64,000 nt of DNA from Pseudokineococcus marinus (GTDB taxonomy: Bacteria > Actinomycetota > Actinomycetes > Actinomycetales > Quadrisphaeraceae): assembly GCF_037482405.1 (NCBI RefSeq), contig NZ_JBBHZZ010000001.1, forward strand, positions 62,001 to 126,000, written 5' to 3'. Numbering within the stretch: the stretch's first letter is position 1; the number at the start of each line of letters is the position of its first letter. The translations under genes and the position numbers were made by a program. The notes under the pieces are model-generated. The model saw nothing but the letters and a program-made list of their open reading frames with translations. It had not been told where the DNA came from and made no database searches. This document shows, piece after piece, positions 33,204 to 43,526 of the stretch.

Positions 33204-33739
33204 GGCGTCCTCCTGGGGGGCTCGGGTCGGCGCGGCGCCGACCCGTGGTGTCTCGGGCCTCGAGTGTGCTGTCGCAACCTGTGAGTCGCCATAGTCCGGA
33301 ATGACTAGGTCCTGGGTAATCGTCATCGACGGTGACGAGTCGGGGCGCTGGGTGACGGAAAGACGCTTTCCCGTGACCACGGGTGATCTCCGGCGCTCAG
33401 GGTCGTCACATCTGTGACCATCTCGTGATGCCGTCGCCCGCCGGAAGCGAACAGGGCGTCACCCGGACGGACGCAGGAGGGCGCCGGACGGGTGAGCGCA
33501 CGACGCCGGCCGCACGACGGCGCACCTCCGGTCGCCCCTCCCGACGGCGCTCACCGGCCACCCGGGAGGCCGCGCGGCGGGGTCGGGCACGGCGCGGACG
33601 GGAGCCCCCGGGGGCCCGGACCGGTGTGCCGGAAGCGACGGCGAGGCTGTAGCGTGGCGGGCGCGCAGAGATGACCAGGCCCCGGGGCCGCCGTCCTCGA
33701 CGGCCTGCCCCGGCACGACGTTCAGAGGGGGTCGACGCC
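33204..33739. other. bldC / DUF3073 divergent regulatory region with palindromes
   Basis: This 536-base gap is the longest non-coding stretch in the window. It holds two clear palindromes: ggaaag-acg-ctttcc (33357-33371) and gtcaca-tc-tgtgac (33405-33418). Both lie close to the bldC side. The DUF3073 side is GC-rich with a weak tagcgt -10 candidate at 33650. I find no gene; reading frames here translate to low-complexity Arg/Pro sequence. Confidence 0.55.
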
Positions 33740-33934
33740 ATGGGGCGCGGCCGTCAGAAGGCGAAGCAGACCAAGGTCGCTCGCCAGCTCAAGTACTACA
33801 GCCCGGAGACGGACTACAAGTCCCTCGAGCGCGAGCTCGGGCACTCCGGCACGTCGTACGACCCGCCGGAGCGGGACAGCTCCGACGAGGACGACGACGG
33901 CTACGGCGGCTGGGCCTCCGGCTCCTCCCGCTGA
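33740..33934 (+). CDS. DUF3073 family protein
   Basis: 64 residues (MGRGRQKAKQTKVARQLKYY). The basic N-terminus followed by SPETDYKSLERELGH and an acidic tail is the whole DUF3073 family, found across Actinobacteria beside purM. Function is not known; the basic start suggests nucleic-acid contact. Confidence 0.92.
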   Translation: MGRGRQKAKQTKVARQLKYYSPETDYKSLERELGHSGTSYDPPERDSSDEDDDGYGGWASGSSR

Positions 33935-34037
33935 CACCTCTCCCCCGCACGAGCGCACCGTCGGCTCCGGCCGGCGGTGCGCTCGCGCGTGCCCGCGGCG
34001 GCTCTGCTCCCGGCCCGAGCGCTCGGAGCCGGCTCCC

Positions 34038-35156
34038 TCACGCCGGGGGGTGCTCGCCCCGCAGGACGACGCTGCCGCCGTCGACGCCCTTGGCACCGAC
34101 GGTGACCTCGGGGCCGCGTCCGCCGTCGTCGGGGCCCACGCCCCCCGCCACCCAGGCGCTCACGCCGGCGGCCGCGAGGTCCGCCAGGGCGCCGTCGACG
34201 GCGTCGGGCGCGACGACGGCGACCATGCCGACCCCCATGTTGAGGGTGCGCTCCAGGTCGGCGCGGGGGACGCCGCCGAGGTGGCCGACCAGGCGGACGA
34301 CCGGGGGCGGGGCCCAGGTGCCGCGGTCGACCGCCGCCTGCAGGCCCGCGGGCAGGACGCGGCCGAGGTTGGCCGCGAGCCCGCCGCCGGTGACGTGGCT
34401 GAGGGCCCGCAGGTCCGCGCCGAGCCCGCGCGCGAGCGCGAGGCAGGGGCGCGTGTACAGGCGCGTGGGCTCGAGGAGCTCCTCCCCCAGGGTGCGCCCC
34501 AGCTCGTCGACGTGGCGGTCGAGGCCCCACCCGGCGTCGGCGACGACCCGGCGCACGAGCGAGTAGCCGTTGCTGTGGAGCCCCGAGCTCGCCATCGCGA
34601 CGACGACGTCGCCGTCCCGCACGCGCTGGGGGCCGAGGACGTCGTCGGCCTCGACGACGCCGGTGGCGGCGCCCGCGACGTCGTACTCGTCGGGCTCCAT
34701 GAGCCCGGGGTGCTCGGCCGTCTCGCCGCCGACGAGGGCCGTGCCGGTCTCCTCGCAGCCGCGGGCGACGCCCCGGACGAGGTCGGCGACGCGCTCGGGG
34801 TCGACGCGCCCGCAGGCGATGTAGTCGGTCATGAACAGGGGCCGCGCCCCGCTCACGACGATGTCGTCGACGACCATGGCCACGAGGTCGATCCCGACCG
34901 TGTCGTGGACGCCCATCGCCCGCGCCACGGCGATCTTCGTGCCGACGCCGTCCGTGCTCGTCGTCAGCAGCGGCCGGCGCATGCCGACGAGGGCGCTCGC
35001 GTCGAAGAGCCCGGCGAAGCCGCCGAGGCCGCCCACGACCTCGGGACCGTGCGTGCGCGCCACCGCCTCGCGCATGAGCGCGACCGCGCGGTCACCGGCC
35101 TCGACGTCGACGCCGGCGGCCGCGTACGTCGTGCCCGTCGGGGCGCCGCCGCTCAC
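34038..35156 (-). CDS. purM: Phosphoribosylformylglycinamidine cyclo-ligase
   Basis: 372 residues with GTG start overlapping the purF stop by 4 bases. The AIR-synthase fold is shown by GTKIAVARAMGVHDTVGIDLV, LVGGETAEHPGL, SSGLHSNGYSLVR and HVTGGGLAANLGRVLP. It closes the imidazole ring to make AIR. Coupled translation with purF is the standard arrangement. Confidence 0.97.
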   Translation of the reverse strand: MSGGAPTGTTYAAAGVDVEAGDRAVALMREAVARTHGPEVVGGLGGFAGLFDASALVGMRRPLLTTSTDGVGTKIAVARAMGVHDTVGIDLVAMVVDDIVVSGARPLFMTDYIACGRVDPERVADLVRGVARGCEETGTALVGGETAEHPGLMEPDEYDVAGAATGVVEADDVLGPQRVRDGDVVVAMASSGLHSNGYSLVRRVVADAGWGLDRHVDELGRTLGEELLEPTRLYTRPCLALARGLGADLRALSHVTGGGLAANLGRVLPAGLQAAVDRGTWAPPPVVRLVGHLGGVPRADLERTLNMGVGMVAVVAPDAVDGALADLAAAGVSAWVAGGVGPDDGGRGPEVTVGAKGVDGGSVVLRGEHPPA

Positions 35157-36727
35157 CGGCCGCGTCCCGCGACGGCGCCCTCGGCGTCCTTCACCGCGCC
35201 GCTCGGTGCGGCGGCCGCGGCGCCGAGGACGGCGTCGCCCTGCACCTCGGTGAGCCCCAGCTCGAGCTGGTGCTTGCCGAGGCGGTGGGCGTCCGGCAGG
35301 GGCACCGGGTACTCGCCCGTGAAGCACGCGGAGCACAGGCGGTCGGCCGGCTGCTCGGTGGCCTCGACCATCGCCGCGTGGGAGATGTAGCCCAGCGTGT
35401 CGGCGCCGATGCTGCTGCGGATCTCCTCGACGCCGAGGCCCGCGGCGATGAGCTCCGCGCGGCTGGCGAAGTCGATGCCGTAGAAGCACGGCCACGTGAC
35501 GGGCGGGGAGGAGATGCGCACGTGCACCTCGGCCGCACCGGCCTCGCGGAGCATGCGCACGAGCGCCCGCTGGGTGTTGCCCCGCACGACGGAGTCGTCG
35601 ACGACGACGAGGCGCTTGCCGCGGATGACGTCGCGCAGCGGGTTGAGCTTCAAGCGGATCCCGAGCTGGCGGATCGTCTGGTCGGGCTGGATGAAGGTCC
35701 GGCCGACGTAGCTGTTCTTGACGAGCCCCTGGCCGTAGGGGATGCCGGAGGCCTCGGCGTAGCCGATGGCGGCGGGGGTCCCCGACTCCGGGGTCGGGAT
35801 GACGAGGTCCGCCTCGACGGGGTGCTCGGCGGCGAGCCGGCGCCCCATCTCGACCCGGGCCGCGTGGACGACCCGCCCGGAGATCGTCGTGTCGGGGCGC
35901 GCCAGGTAGACGTACTCGAAGACGCAGCCCTTCGGCGTGCTCTCGGCGAAGCGGGTGCTGCGCAGGCCGTCCTCGTCGATCGCCACGAGCTCGCCGGGCT
36001 CGACCTCGCGGACGACGCTGGCGCCGACGATGTCGAGCGCCGCCGTCTCGGACGCCACGACCCAGCCGCGCTCGAGGCGCCCGAGGACGAGGGGGCGCAC
36101 GCCGTGACGGTCGCGGGCGGCGTAGAGCGTGCGCTCGTCCATGAAGACGAGGCTGAAGGCGCCCTCGAGCAGGGGCAGCACCTCGAGCGCCGTCGCCTCG
36201 AGCGTGCGGTCGGGGTGCCCGGCCAGCAGGGCCGTGACGAGCGCCGTGTCGGTGGTGTTCCCGCGCGCCAGCTCCCCGCTCGCCGCGGACTCGCCCTGGT
36301 CCCCCCGCATCTCGGCGACCATGTCGCGCAGCGCGTGGCTGTTGGTGAGGTTGCCGTTGTGCCCGAGGGCCACGGTGCCCGTCGCCGTCGCCCCCAGCGT
36401 CGGCTGGGCGTTCTCCCACCGGCTCGCGCCCGTCGTGGAGTAGCGCGTGTGGCCGATGGCGAGGGTCCCCTGGAGCGCGCGCAGCGCCGGCTCGTCGAAG
36501 ACCTGGGACACGAGACCCATGTCCTTGTAGACGAGCAGCTGCGTGCCGGTGCTCACGGCGATGCCCGCGGACTCCTGCCCGCGGTGCTGCAGCGCGTAGA
36601 TCCCGAAGTACGTCAGCCGCGCGACGTCCTCGTCGGGGGCCCAGACGCCGAAGACCCCGCAGGCGTCCTGCGGGCCCTTCTCGCCGGGGAGCAGGTCGTG
36701 GGTCAGCCGTCCGTCGCCACCGGGCAC
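35153..36727 (-). CDS. purF: Amidophosphoribosyltransferase
   Basis: 524 residues with a GTG start giving VPGGDGRLTHDLL. Cys23 (DACGVFGVW) becomes the N-terminal nucleophile after propeptide cleavage. The glutaminase domain includes HTRYSTTGASRWENAQP. The PRTase motif is LVVVDDSVVRGNTQRA. Three cysteines, in KGCVFEYVY, PCFYGIDF and LCSACFTGEYP, fit the 4Fe-4S type. It makes phosphoribosylamine, the first step of purine synthesis. A large hairpin lies upstream. Confidence 0.96.
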   Translation of the reverse strand: MPGGDGRLTHDLLPGEKGPQDACGVFGVWAPDEDVARLTYFGIYALQHRGQESAGIAVSTGTQLLVYKDMGLVSQVFDEPALRALQGTLAIGHTRYSTTGASRWENAQPTLGATATGTVALGHNGNLTNSHALRDMVAEMRGDQGESAASGELARGNTTDTALVTALLAGHPDRTLEATALEVLPLLEGAFSLVFMDERTLYAARDRHGVRPLVLGRLERGWVVASETAALDIVGASVVREVEPGELVAIDEDGLRSTRFAESTPKGCVFEYVYLARPDTTISGRVVHAARVEMGRRLAAEHPVEADLVIPTPESGTPAAIGYAEASGIPYGQGLVKNSYVGRTFIQPDQTIRQLGIRLKLNPLRDVIRGKRLVVVDDSVVRGNTQRALVRMLREAGAAEVHVRISSPPVTWPCFYGIDFASRAELIAAGLGVEEIRSSIGADTLGYISHAAMVEATEQPADRLCSACFTGEYPVPLPDAHRLGKHQLELGLTEVQGDAVLGAAAAAPSGAVKDAEGAVAGRGR

Positions 36728-36784
36728 GGCGTCATGGTGGCACAGCGCGCGGCTCCGGCCGGACGCCGGAGAGCCGTCGGAGGA

Positions 36785-36824
36785 CGTCCACGAGCGTGAC
36801 CGCGCACGGTCACCGTCGTGGACG
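36785..36824. repeat. Nested inverted repeat between purF and PH-like genes
   Basis: A 40-base near-perfect palindrome: outer arms gtccacga/tcgtggac, a symmetric 2-base mismatch, then inner arms gtgaccg/cggtcac around cgca. It lies 58 bases before the purF GTG, in the divergent promoter region. It could be an operator or, in the purF leader, an RNA hairpin. Confidence 0.75.
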
Positions 36825-36893
36825 GCTCCGCCCGAGCGACCCCGGACGGGTGAGGTCCGGCCCCCCGCGGCGCACGCCCCGGTCTCCTGGGCC

Positions 36894-37400
36894 ATGCTCC
36901 GCGGCGTGGGGGCGGGCGACGACGAGCTGCGCGTCGACACCACCGGGCTGCGGGCCGCCTACCTCGCCGAGGGGCGTGAGCCGCTGCTGAGCCCGGGCGG
37001 CGCGAGGGCGCTGCGCGGCCTGGTGGTCGCCGTCGCGGCCGTGCTCGGTCTCGCCGCCCTGCGCGGCGCGGACGCGGTGGCCCACCTCGTCGGCGTCGGC
37101 GCGTTCGGCCTCGGCGGCGAGCTCCTCGCTCGGGCGCTCGACCGCACCACCCGCATCACGCCCACCCACCTCGACGTCCGCCCCGCGGGACGGCGCCGCG
37201 TCGTGGCGTGGGACGACGTCCGGGAGCTCGTGCCGCCCGGCCGCTTGGGCGACGGCGGCCACGCGCTGCTCGCCGACGGCACGGCGGTGCCCCTGCCGCA
37301 CGTGCCGCGCGAGGACGTCGAGCGGCTCACCGCCGCCCTGGCCGCCGCGCGCGAGGAGCACCGGACGGGCGCCGCCGACGGGGAGGCCGCCGGTGGCTGA
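36894..37400 (+). CDS. Membrane protein with PH-like domain
   Basis: 168 residues. A short polar N-terminus precedes two hydrophobic stretches (LVVAVAAVLGLAALRGA and HLVGVGAFGLGGELLA). A small beta-rich PH-like domain follows (TRITPTHLDVRPAGRRRVVAWDDVRELVPP). This two-helix plus PH layout is common in actinobacterial membrane proteins of unknown role. Its stop overlaps the next gene by 8 bases, and the two proteins share the same layout, suggesting a duplicated pair. Confidence 0.65.
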   Translation: MLRGVGAGDDELRVDTTGLRAAYLAEGREPLLSPGGARALRGLVVAVAAVLGLAALRGADAVAHLVGVGAFGLGGELLARALDRTTRITPTHLDVRPAGRRRVVAWDDVRELVPPGRLGDGGHALLADGTAVPLPHVPREDVERLTAALAAAREEHRTGAADGEAAGG

Positions 37401-37919
37401 CCGCTCGCCTCCCGACCTGGAGGACCTCGCGCGGGTGCACTGGGAGCCGTTCGTCCCGCCGCGGGGGCGGGCGCGGACGGTCCTGGTGGTGCTGGGCGTC
37501 GTCGTCGTGGTCGGGCTGGTCGCCGTCGTCACGTCCGTCGTCGTCCTCGACGGCCCCAGGGGTGTGGGGAGGCTGCTGGCGAACTGGGCCCTCCTCCCCG
37601 TCGTCCTGGCGGTCTCGCGCCGGGGCACCGAGGTCGGGCCCGAGGGGCTGCGGCGGCGGCACGGCGTCGTCCGCCGGGCCTGGCGCCCGTGGGAGGACGT
37701 CGTGGAGGTCCGGCCCCCGGGGCGCTGGGACCAGTGGCCGGTCGCCGTCCTGGACCGCGAGCGCCTGGACCTGCGGGGCATGGCGACCGGCGACGTCGAG
37801 CGCCTCGCCGCCGCGCTCGAGCGGGCGCGCCGGCACGGGCCCGGGACGGCGGGCCGGGCGTGGGGGACGGCGGGGTGCCCCGCCGTCCGTCAGCCGTCCC
37901 GGCCCTCAGTCCCCCTTGA
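37393..37919 (+). CDS. Second PH-like membrane protein, 3' end unclear
   Basis: The GTG start gives MADRSPPDLEDLARVHWEPFV. Two helices (TVLVVLGVVVVVGLVAVVTS, then LLANWALLPVVLAV) and a PH-like domain (VGPEGLRRRHGVVRRAWRPWEDVVEV) mirror the preceding gene. The recognisable domain ends near 37830, but this frame has no stop until about 39165, deep inside the opposite-strand rtcB. A stop in another frame at 37919 and a hairpin at 37866 suggest a frameshift, real or from sequencing. The end given assumes that. Confidence 0.5.
37866..37887. terminator. Hairpin between PH-like gene and rtcB
   Basis: Perfect palindrome gacggcgggg-tg-ccccgccgtc between convergent genes. It would serve as a terminator for the plus-strand PH-like pair. 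Confidence 0.6.
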
Positions 37920-39099
37920 CGTTGACCACCTGCCGCAGCACGTGGCGGACGTCGACGAGGCGGGCGGCGTCGGCCATGACGACGTCGACCGGCTTGTAGG
38001 CCTCCGGGTGCTCGTCGAGGAAGGCGTCCGACTCCCCCCACACGACGTCCCCCATGCGGGCGTCGAGGTCGCTGCGGGAGAAGCGCTTCCGCGCCGCGGA
38101 GCGCGACCACGCCCGCCCCGCCCCGTGGGGCGAGGAGTGCAGCGCCACGGGGTCGCCCCGGCCGACGACCACGTACGACGCGTCGCCCATCGAGCCCGGC
38201 ACGAGGCCGGGCTCGCCCTCGCGGGCGCTGATGGCGCCCTTGCGGGAGAGCCACACCTCGCGCCCGAAGTGCCTCTCGCGCGCCGTGTAGTTGTGGTGGC
38301 AGCCGATGGTCTCCTCGCGGACGACGTCCTCCGGCCCGCCCAGCCCCAGGGCCTCGGCGAGCGCGGCGACGACCCGGTCCATCATCTCCTCGCGGTTCAG
38401 CGCGGCGAAGCGCTGCGCCCACAGGAGGGCCTCGACGTAGGCGTCGAACTCGGGCTCCCCCTCGACGAGGTAGGCCAGGTCGCGGTCGGGCAGGTCGTAG
38501 AACCGCCGGGTCGCCTGCTCCTGGGCCACCCGGATGTGCCGCTGCGCCAGCTGGTTGCCGACGCCGCGCGACCCGGAGTGCAGGAACAGCCACACCCGGC
38601 CGAGCTCGTCCTCGGACACCTCGATGAAGTGGTTGCCCGATCCGAGCGTCCCCAGCTGCCGCTCCCAGCGCCGCGAGACCTCGTCCGCCTGCTGCCCACC
38701 GGGCGTCCCCCGCAGCTCCGCGACGCGGGGCTCCGCCGTCGCCTCGACACCGCGGTTGCGCCCGCCCGCGGACAGCGGCACGCGCCGGCTGATGCCGGCG
38801 TGCAGCGCCCGGAGGTCGGTGCGGCGCAGCGTCTCGACGTCGTACGGCGTCCGGACGGCGAGCATCCCGCAGCCGATGTCGACGCCGACGGCGGCGGGGA
38901 TGATCGCGCCGTCGGTGGGGATGACGGAGCCGACCGTCGCCCCCTTGCCGAGGTGCGCGTCGGGCATGAGGGCGACGTGCGGGTGGACGAACGGCATGGT
39001 CGCCGTCGTGAGGGCCTGCTCGCGGGTGGCGTCGTCGAGGATCGACGCCCAGCTCATCAGACGCGGGGAGAGCCGGTCGGGCCGGCCGTCGGTGGGCAT
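37906..39099 (-). CDS. rtcB: RNA-splicing ligase RtcB
   Basis: 397 residues, typical for the bacterial family. Metal ligands are Asp74 and Cys77 in VGVDIGCGM, and Asp, His and Lys in MPDAHLGKGATVGSVIP. LGSGNHFIEV, HSGSRGVG and the guanylylated His in SSPHGAGRAWSRS are all present. It joins 2',3'-cyclic phosphate RNA ends to 5'-OH with GTP. A start at the internal MSWASILDD is possible. No archease or rtcA gene is adjacent. Confidence 0.94.
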   Translation of the reverse strand: MPTDGRPDRLSPRLMSWASILDDATREQALTTATMPFVHPHVALMPDAHLGKGATVGSVIPTDGAIIPAAVGVDIGCGMLAVRTPYDVETLRRTDLRALHAGISRRVPLSAGGRNRGVEATAEPRVAELRGTPGGQQADEVSRRWERQLGTLGSGNHFIEVSEDELGRVWLFLHSGSRGVGNQLAQRHIRVAQEQATRRFYDLPDRDLAYLVEGEPEFDAYVEALLWAQRFAALNREEMMDRVVAALAEALGLGGPEDVVREETIGCHHNYTARERHFGREVWLSRKGAISAREGEPGLVPGSMGDASYVVVGRGDPVALHSSPHGAGRAWSRSAARKRFSRSDLDARMGDVVWGESDAFLDEHPEAYKPVDVVMADAARLVDVRHVLRQVVNVKGD

Positions 39100-39235
39100 G
39101 GGTCTGCTCTCTCGTGCGGGAGGAGCCGCACGGGCCCGCGCGGCCCGACGAGGATCGCCCCGTGACGGCGGTCCGTCACGCGAGTTCCGCGGCGGTCACC
39201 TCCCGGCACCGCCCGGGGCCCCGGGCCGCCGCGGC

Positions 39236-39565
39236 TCAGCCCCGGCGCGCCACGCGCTCGAGCAGGACGCCGACGAGCCCGCCGAGGAGGCCGAGCGAGA
39301 GCCCCAGGGCGGCGAGGAGGTAGCCGAAGACGGCGGCGCGGCTGTACGTCGCGCTCGGCTCGCTCGTCAGGGCGAGGACGAGCGCGAGCACCGCGCCGAC
39401 GGCCACGCCGAGGCCGACGAGCACCCGGTAGCGGGGGGCGCGGCGGTAGCGCACGCGCTGCGCGCCGGCGAGGTCGGCCTCCGTGGGGGCCGGGCGCTCG
39501 CCGGCGCCGGCGGCGCCGTCGGTGCGCCGGTCGTCGCCGTCGACCGGGGGCGGCTGCTCGCTCAC
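39236..39565 (-). CDS. Small two-helix membrane protein
   Basis: 109 residues, GTG start. A polar, acidic N-terminal half (SEQPPPVDGDDRRTDGAAG) leads to RYRVLVGLGVAVGAVLALVLAL and SRAAVFGYLLAALGLSLGLLGGLVGVLL. Family not certain (DUF2530-like is a guess). It lies 83 bases after the sterol-carrier-like gene on the same strand, in a position that is variable among Actinobacteria. Confidence 0.6.
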   Translation of the reverse strand: MSEQPPPVDGDDRRTDGAAGAGERPAPTEADLAGAQRVRYRRAPRYRVLVGLGVAVGAVLALVLALTSEPSATYSRAAVFGYLLAALGLSLGLLGGLVGVLLERVARRG

Positions 39566-39648
39566 GGCCTGGACGCTACCCGCCGCGGCGGCGCCCCCTC
39601 CCGGGGCACCGGGCGCAGGAGCCCGGTGCCCTCCGGGACGGGCGGACG

Positions 39649-40023
39649 TCAGGCGCCGCCCGGCCACAGGGGCAGCACGTCGCCGAGCACCGCGCGCAGG
39701 CCGCTCGCCGAGACGCGGCCCTGGGCCACGGCGTCGTCCCACCGCAGGCCGCCGGTGACGAGGCCGAGCCAGGTGGCGGCGTCCGTCTCGACGACGTTGG
39801 GCGGCGTCCCGCGGGTGTGCCGGGGCCCCTCGACGCACTGCGCGACGCCGAAGGGCGGCACCCGCACCTCCACGCTGCTGCCGGGCACGCGCTCGGCCAG
39901 CTCCTCGAGGGACCCGCGCACGGCCAGCGCCGTCGCTGCGCGGTCCGCCCCGGCGGGGTCGGCCGCCCACGCGCGGACGGCGTCGCGGGCCCGCTCGGCG
40001 GTGATGCGGCGACGTGCGGGCAC
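39649..40023 (-). CDS. Sterol-carrier (SCP2)-like family protein
   Basis: 124 residues. It has a helical N-terminus (ERARDAVRAWAADPAGADR) and the SCP2-like strand-helix pattern (SVEVRVPPFGVAQCVEGP, then VVETDAATWLGLVTGGLRWDDAVAQGRVSASG). This family is found between purL and purF in many Actinobacteria. It starts 1 base after the purL stop, so expression is coupled with purine synthesis. Ligand unknown. Confidence 0.85.
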   Translation of the reverse strand: MPARRRITAERARDAVRAWAADPAGADRAATALAVRGSLEELAERVPGSSVEVRVPPFGVAQCVEGPRHTRGTPPNVVETDAATWLGLVTGGLRWDDAVAQGRVSASGLRAVLGDVLPLWPGGA

Positions 40024-40024
40024 C

Positions 40025-42364
<2,340 letters not shown>

Positions 42365-42479
42365 GGGCGCAGGCTACCGAGGCGGCGGGGCCCTCCCGCC
42401 CGCGCCGGAGGGCCGCGCGGTGCGACGTGAGGTGCTCCGACGGCTCAGGTCGCGCGGGCGACGTGCCGAGGACACCGGT

Positions 42480-43382
42480 GTGGAGGGCATCAGCGGCATC
42501 ACCGCGCGCATGGCCGGCATCCAGGCCCAGATCGACGCGCTGGCGGTCGGCGGGCCGGGGCGTGCCGCGCCGGTCGCGGCGGGCGCTCCCTCCTCGAGCA
42601 CCTCTCCCTCGAGCGCCGCGTCCTCGTCGGCCTTCTCCGACGCCCTCGCCCAGCAGCTGGGCCAGCAGGGCGGCCTGCAGCAGCCCGCCGGGGCCGCGTC
42701 GTCGCTCGCCGCGGCGCTCGGCGGCGGCACGGGCGCGGGTGGCCTCGCCGCGGCACTGGCCGGCGGGGCGACGGCGACCGCGGGACCCGCCTTCACGACC
42801 ACGACGACGAGCCTGTCCTCCGACGGCCTCGCCCAGCTGCTCGCGGCCCTGCCGGGCGCCCGCGGCGGCGCGGGGGCGACGTCCGCCGCACCGGCGGTCA
42901 GCGCCGTCAGCACCTCGGGGGCGGCGGGGTCGGCGTCGTCCGCGCCGTCCGTCGTCGGGAAGCTCGACGGGAAGGGCGTGCCGCTGGACCTGCGGGCGCA
43001 CGGCAACGGGAAGGTGCCGGAGGGCCAGCTCGTCGAGATCGGCGGCGCCGGGTCCGGCGAGCGCCTGTGGGGCCCGGCCGCGGCCGCCTACGACCGCATG
43101 GCCGCCGCGGCGCGGGCCGACGGCGTCACGTGGCGCGTCAACGACAGCTACCGGTCCTACGAGGACCAGGTCTCCATGGCCGCCCGCAAGGGCCTGCGCA
43201 GCGAGGGCGGTCTCGCCGCGGCGCCGGGCACGAGCAGCCACGGCTGGGGCATGGCCGTGGACCTCGGCCTCGACGGCCGCGCCCAGGCGTGGATGCGCGA
43301 GAACGCCGGCCGCTACGGCTTCGCCGAGACCGTCTCCGGCGAGCCCTGGCACTGGGGCTTCCGCCCGACCTCCGCCGCCTGA
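42480..43382 (+). CDS. M15 family D,D-carboxypeptidase with flagellar-type N-terminus
   Basis: 300 residues with GTG start (VEGISGITARMAGIQAQIDAL). The first ~25 residues resemble actinobacterial flagellar-locus peptidoglycan enzymes. A long Ala/Ser/Gly linker (about 30-165) follows, then a VanY-type domain: SYRSYEDQVSM, zinc ligands His254 and Asp261 in SSHGWGMAVDL, and Glu288/His291 in GEPWHWGF. It would cut D-Ala or other D-amino acids from wall peptides. No signal peptide is visible, which fits export by a flagellar type III route. No other flagellar gene is in the window. Confidence 0.82.
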   Translation: MEGISGITARMAGIQAQIDALAVGGPGRAAPVAAGAPSSSTSPSSAASSSAFSDALAQQLGQQGGLQQPAGAASSLAAALGGGTGAGGLAAALAGGATATAGPAFTTTTTSLSSDGLAQLLAALPGARGGAGATSAAPAVSAVSTSGAAGSASSAPSVVGKLDGKGVPLDLRAHGNGKVPEGQLVEIGGAGSGERLWGPAAAAYDRMAAAARADGVTWRVNDSYRSYEDQVSMAARKGLRSEGGLAAAPGTSSHGWGMAVDLGLDGRAQAWMRENAGRYGFAETVSGEPWHWGFRPTSAA

Positions 43383-43398
43383 CCCGCGTCGTCCCGGC

Positions 43399-43502
43399 CC
43401 GGACGAAGGCTACGAACTCGCCCGCGCGGCACCCCTGGGCGGAGAAGGGCTACGAAGTCCGCTCTCACGACGCCTTGGGGCGGACGAAGGCTGCGAAGTC
43501 CG
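43399..43502. repeat. Interspersed ~23-bp repeat, three direct copies
   Basis: Copies at 43399-43420, 43439-43461 and 43480-43502, all plus strand, share the core GAAGGCTACGAAGTCCG with one or two changes. They fill the spacer between the convergent M15 peptidase and purQ. The same element occurs three times at 7078-7180. Confidence 0.75.
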
Positions 43503-43526
43503 GGATCGGTGCGGTGCTGGGCCGGG

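Noticed and set aside
37919..39165. A 590-residue protein from 37393 extending through rtcB
   Set aside because: Everything after about 37830 is antisense of a well-conserved rtcB gene and has no recognisable domain.
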